Shown one piece after another: positions 21,351 through 23,956 of a stretch of DNA of 23,956 nt. The DNA comes from a virus. A model generated the notes under the pieces. That model was not told the origin of the DNA, searched no databases, and saw only the letters and a list, made by a program, of their open reading frames with translations. The position numbers were made by a program, and so were the translations under genes. The stretch's first letter is position 1; each line of letters starts with the position of its first letter. The stretch is from IMG/VR virus record IMGVR_UViG_3300023116_000356, positions 1 through 23,956 of that record, one strand, 5' to 3'.

Positions 21351-22379
21351 GTGGCATCGTCAAAGACCAACGTAACACTTAAGTATCCAGAGAAACTTCC
21401 TTTTGCAGAGAAGGGTCCGTCTGTAGGTGATAGTTATCAACCTAGAGCAGCGGACTATGTAAAGTTTTCTAGATATTCATTCAAAGGTGGTGGCGGAGCA
21501 CAATACTTTAATGTTCCCGATAACGCCAGCAAAAGTAATAAGTCTCTTATTACTTCGGCATATATTGCAATGCCCAACAGTCTGAGTGTTGACTATGGTG
21601 CTGCATACAACCAAACCAACCTTGGTGCTCTTGGTAGAGCAGCAACTGGTGCTCTTGCTGGTAAAGATGGTGCCGAAGTCGCTAAAGCATTACAACAGGC
21701 AGCAGATGCAGGTCTTCCTGAGTCTGCATTTAACAATCTGGCACAAGGTGTCCAGGGTGTTGGTAACCTCCTTGCATTAAACACTCAAGGTGTTGATGCC
21801 AACTCTCTGATGGCAATCTCTCAGGGTAAAGTTCTCAACCCCTATTCAGAACAAGTATTCAACGGTGTTGGATTCCGCCAGTTCCAATTTAACTTCAAAA
21901 TGGTCGCTACTAGCGAAAAAGAGGCACAATCTATCCAGGATATCCTTGAGATGTTCAAAGTTGGTATGCTTCCCTCTTATGCTGGTGGTGATAGTGGAGA
22001 AGGTGGTGGTTTAGGTGGTCTTTTGAGCGAAAGTTCTGCCGCCCAGCGTTTCCTTTCCGTACCCGATAAGTTTTTGATTGAATTTAAGAGAATCCATGAA
22101 GGTTCTCTTACCGCAGAAAGTCTAGACCACTTCAAAATTGACTTCTGTGTCCTTACAGGTATGTCGGTCAACTATACTCCTGATGGACAGTATGTTGCTA
22201 TTAAGAGTAATAGACTTGCAAAGAAGTATAGAGCTGCCAATAAAATCAGCAATGGTAGTGATGCAAATGTGGTTAAAGGGCAATCACCTAATGTCATTTT
22301 TGTACCTGCTGTAGAGATTAGTTTGTCATTCACTGAAACTTCTATTGTCACTCAAGAGAAAGCACTGGTAGGTTACTAA
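21351..22379 (+). CDS. gp48-like baseplate tail tube cap (342 aa)
   Basis: GTG start at 21351 (MASSKTNVTLKYPEKLPFAE); no in-frame ATG occurs before AMPNSLSV, and no Shine-Dalgarno is visible. The layout is N-terminal YPEKLPFAEKG..., a tube-fold segment ITSAYIAMPNSLSVDYGA, an Ala/Gly-rich helical insertion (about 85-150), then GVGFRQFQFNFKMVATSEKE, AQSIQDILEMFKVGMLPSYA and a C-terminal DFCVLTGMSVNYTPDGQYVA strand set. FxFxFxM... and NYTPDG are typical of gp48/gp54 tube proteins. It would terminate the baseplate and start the tail tube. It ends TAATG, coupled to gp53. Confidence 0.75.
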   Translation: MASSKTNVTLKYPEKLPFAEKGPSVGDSYQPRAADYVKFSRYSFKGGGGAQYFNVPDNASKSNKSLITSAYIAMPNSLSVDYGAAYNQTNLGALGRAATGALAGKDGAEVAKALQQAADAGLPESAFNNLAQGVQGVGNLLALNTQGVDANSLMAISQGKVLNPYSEQVFNGVGFRQFQFNFKMVATSEKEAQSIQDILEMFKVGMLPSYAGGDSGEGGGLGGLLSESSAAQRFLSVPDKFLIEFKRIHEGSLTAESLDHFKIDFCVLTGMSVNYTPDGQYVAIKSNRLAKKYRAANKISNGSDANVVKGQSPNVIFVPAVEISLSFTETSIVTQEKALVGY

Positions 22380-23278
22380 TGGCTGCATATTTTTCATACT
22401 TGCCCAACATCTATGTTGGGACATCAAGTACAACTAATACTAAACAAGAATATTCTGTTGTTAAGAATATCTTTCGTAGAATCCAGGCGCGAGAGGATCT
22501 GTCAAAGTACACTGAATTCTTTGAGCAAGTCTCCATTGAGGATGGACAATTGCCATTCCAGATTGCTAACAAATACTATGGCGATCCTGAACTTGATTGG
22601 GTAGTTCTTCTCACTAATAATATCATTGATGTTTATGAAGAATGGCCCAAAAGTAGAAGGGAGTTAGAATACTTTACCCAACAAAAATATGATGATGTTG
22701 ATGGAGTCCATCATTGGGAAACTAATGAAATTAAGTGGAAAAATCACGTTCTAGTTGAACAGGGAATTGAAGTTTCTGAAGATTTTAGTTACACTCTGCC
22801 CGATGGAATTCTGGTAACGGGCACTAACGCAAGATTCCCAGTTTCTAACTGGGAATATGAATATTACAAGAATGAACTAAAGCGCAATATCTACATTACT
22901 ATGCCAAATGCGCTAGAAGCGTTTATTGACGAATTTGAAGATCTTGTCGGTTATGAACCGAATACTGAAGTTGATGATAATGGAGTCAAAAAGACCAATA
23001 TCTCTATTGCAGAAAAATTCCTTACCAAAGGTTCTGGTGGTGGTATTGGTCGTCAGTACAGCTCTACTTACACGGGCACTGGTAGAGTTGCAACTAACCT
23101 GAGTGTTTCGGGTGCTACATCTTCTGCTGGAACTGGGGTTCAAGTTGAAGTAACAGTTCAACAAGATGCATCTACAGGTGTACAAGTTGCATCTGACACT
23201 GGTACTGCTAGTGGTGGCACAACCTCCACAACTACTACAACCCAAGGATCTTCCAGTTCTGGTAGTAGCGGATACTAA
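22379..23278 (+). CDS. gp53-like baseplate wedge protein (299 aa)
   Basis: ATG at 22379 shares its A with the TAA of the gp48-like gene. The N-terminus MAAYFSYLPNIYVGTSSTTN leads into VKNIFRRIQAREDLSKYTEF, then VSIEDGQLPFQIANKYYGDP and ELDWVVLLTNNIIDVYEEWP, a LysM-like pattern ('d...la.kyYGdp.ldwvil..N.i.d.y.eWP') seen in gp53 of T4-like phages. YDDVDGVHHWETNEIKW follows. The last about 60 residues are Ser/Thr/Gly low complexity. gp53 holds the wedges to the hub in the T4 baseplate. The protein is longer than T4 gp53 (about 196 aa) because of the C-terminal half. The terminator lies 16 nt after the stop. Confidence 0.85.
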   Translation: MAAYFSYLPNIYVGTSSTTNTKQEYSVVKNIFRRIQAREDLSKYTEFFEQVSIEDGQLPFQIANKYYGDPELDWVVLLTNNIIDVYEEWPKSRRELEYFTQQKYDDVDGVHHWETNEIKWKNHVLVEQGIEVSEDFSYTLPDGILVTGTNARFPVSNWEYEYYKNELKRNIYITMPNALEAFIDEFEDLVGYEPNTEVDDNGVKKTNISIAEKFLTKGSGGGIGRQYSSTYTGTGRVATNLSVSGATSSAGTGVQVEVTVQQDASTGVQVASDTGTASGGTTSTTTTTQGSSSSGSSGY

Positions 23279-23294
23279 AAAACCCTACAGACAA

Positions 23295-23327
23295 AAAAAT
23301 ACCCCGAGATTTTTTCGGGGTATTTTT
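23295..23327. terminator. Bidirectional Rho-independent terminator
   Basis: A 13-bp stem (AAAAATACCCCGA / TCGGGGTATTTTT) with a 7-nt loop gives a GC core followed by T-runs on both strands. It sits between the convergent gp53-like and glycine-zipper genes and would stop both transcripts. Confidence 0.9.
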
Positions 23328-23350
23328 GTAATTAAAAGTTGATTTTGGTT

Positions 23351-23881
23351 TCACCCTCCATCAACCTGACACCCTACAAGGGCACCGCCAACGATTCCAG
23401 TGGGGATTGCCCACCAGCGACCGTCTCCTCTGCTTAGAGCGGCACCTAGACCCCCTCCAGCGATGCCTCCGATGATGCTTCCCTCAATGCAGGAATTGTC
23501 GTCGGTTTGATGCTGTTTTTGCGGAGGTCTTACAGAGGAATGATGGTGATGGTGCCCATGACGATGCTTATTGATGCAACGTTGCCATGGGTGGCGACGA
23601 AACTCCTTCATTGAAGTGCCATCGCTGTAGAGAGTGACGTGGACTTCCTCTTTGGTACAGGTTGCCCAGTCACGATCTCTCATGTAACTGTAACGATCAA
23701 TTACATAGGGAGAACGGTGAGATGCCAATGCAGGAGATGCAACGCTAACCAGCAGCACCGCAGAGGCGACGAGTTTCGCCTTCAGAGCAGCACGACGTGC
23801 TTTTGCCTGACGCAATGCCTGAGGTTTCAGTTTGCGCTTCTGTTCCTTTTTGGAGTGGTGTTGCCAGTTAGGGAGTTTCAT
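23351..23881 (-). CDS. Exported glycine-zipper protein (176 aa)
   Basis: ATG at 23881, overlapping the upstream stop as ATGA. A long basic N-region (1-36) is followed by a hydrophobic stretch LVASAVLLVSVASPALA (about 37-53) with an A-x-A site before S54, so it is probably secreted. The mature part has Cys75 and Cys102, an aromatic/charged segment (DRYSYMRDRDWATC, then SMKEFRRHPWQRC), a His-rich stretch (H106-H114) and a C-terminal glycine zipper GSIIGGIAGGGLGAALS ... IVGGALVGC (about 134-171) as in 17-kDa/2TM outer-membrane antigens. The zipper inserts into or packs in membranes. A role in the host envelope is inferred. No lipobox was seen. Confidence 0.7.
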   Translation of the reverse strand: MKLPNWQHHSKKEQKRKLKPQALRQAKARRAALKAKLVASAVLLVSVASPALASHRSPYVIDRYSYMRDRDWATCTKEEVHVTLYSDGTSMKEFRRHPWQRCINKHRHGHHHHHSSVRPPQKQHQTDDNSCIEGSIIGGIAGGGLGAALSRGDGRWWAIPTGIVGGALVGCQVDGG

Positions 23882-23956
23882 CGTCCGAATTTGCGATCCA
23901 TCCGTAGTTTAACATAATACATACCAATGACCCAGAGGGAGAACAGTGCTCCCTCA
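23878..23956 (-). CDS. C-terminus of a small membrane protein, 5' end beyond window
   Basis: The frame enters at the right edge and reads 25 residues, EGALFSLWVIGMYYVKLRMD and RKFGR, then TGA (23878-23880), which overlaps the next ATG. The hydrophobic ALFSLWVIGMYYV stretch followed by basic residues suggests a membrane anchor with a cytoplasmic tail. It is too short to identify. The ATGA overlap suggests co-translation with the glycine-zipper gene. Confidence 0.5.
   Translation of the reverse strand, partial: EGALFSLWVIGMYYVKLRMDRKFGR

Noticed and set aside
20900-21370. Longer gp4 frame starting at 21370
   Set aside because: The extension passes through the gp4 late promoter and the gp48 start; the homologous N-terminus MRYQGKYRPS begins at 21319.
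1-23956. Integrase, transposase, attachment site or CRISPR array
   Set aside because: No such protein motif, terminal inverted repeats or regularly spaced direct repeats were found anywhere in the window.

Overview
The window looks like part of the late structural region of a T4-like cyanophage (a marine Synechococcus or Prochlorococcus myovirus). Three lines support this: recognisable T4-type baseplate and head genes (gp4, gp5, gp26, gp27, gp48, gp53 and gp54 types), T4-like late promoter boxes (TATAAATA and the variant CTAAATA), and cyanobacterium-derived metabolic genes (a CP12-like protein and a CpeT-like protein). Names come from reading the translated sequence and motifs; no database search was run.

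Layout. Nearly everything left of 21.3 kb is on the minus strand, so transcription there runs right to left. At 21320-21350 a 31-bp divergent spacer separates gp4 (minus) from gp48 and gp53 (plus). The plus-strand pair ends at a bidirectional terminator (23295-23327) facing an exported glycine-zipper protein. Read in transcription order, the minus strand holds: gp4 nuclease; gp54-like tube initiator; gp26-like protein with a -1 frame extension; a 1012-aa tail protein with an M15/VanY peptidase domain; an 845-aa tail protein with a lysozyme-like domain; gp27-like hub; CP12; tRNA-Asn and tRNA-Val behind a consensus sigma-70 promoter; a 2OG-Fe(II) oxygenase; a gp5-like spike; a compact block of ten small overlapping genes (two more oxygenase-like proteins and a CpeT-like protein among them); and three large fibre or virion proteins, the last running off the left edge.

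How they work together. The tail genes encode the hub, spike, tube initiator, tube cap and wedge, plus two large tail proteins that share N- and C-terminal segments but carry different cell-wall enzymes. The gp5-like spike shows no lysozyme domain, which suggests the wall-cutting function has moved to the 845-aa protein. The small-gene block and CP12 probably modify host metabolism or proteins during infection.

Most notable signals. (1) A candidate programmed -1 frameshift at the end of the gp26-like gene: a T TTT TTC heptamer in register, a Shine-Dalgarno-like GAAGGA 8 nt upstream, an open -1 frame of 64 codons and a 9-bp inverted repeat downstream. (2) The paralogous tail proteins with swapped enzyme cores. 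(3) A divergent promoter in which each late promoter box overlaps or touches the other gene's start codon. (4) Late promoter boxes written over stop codons.
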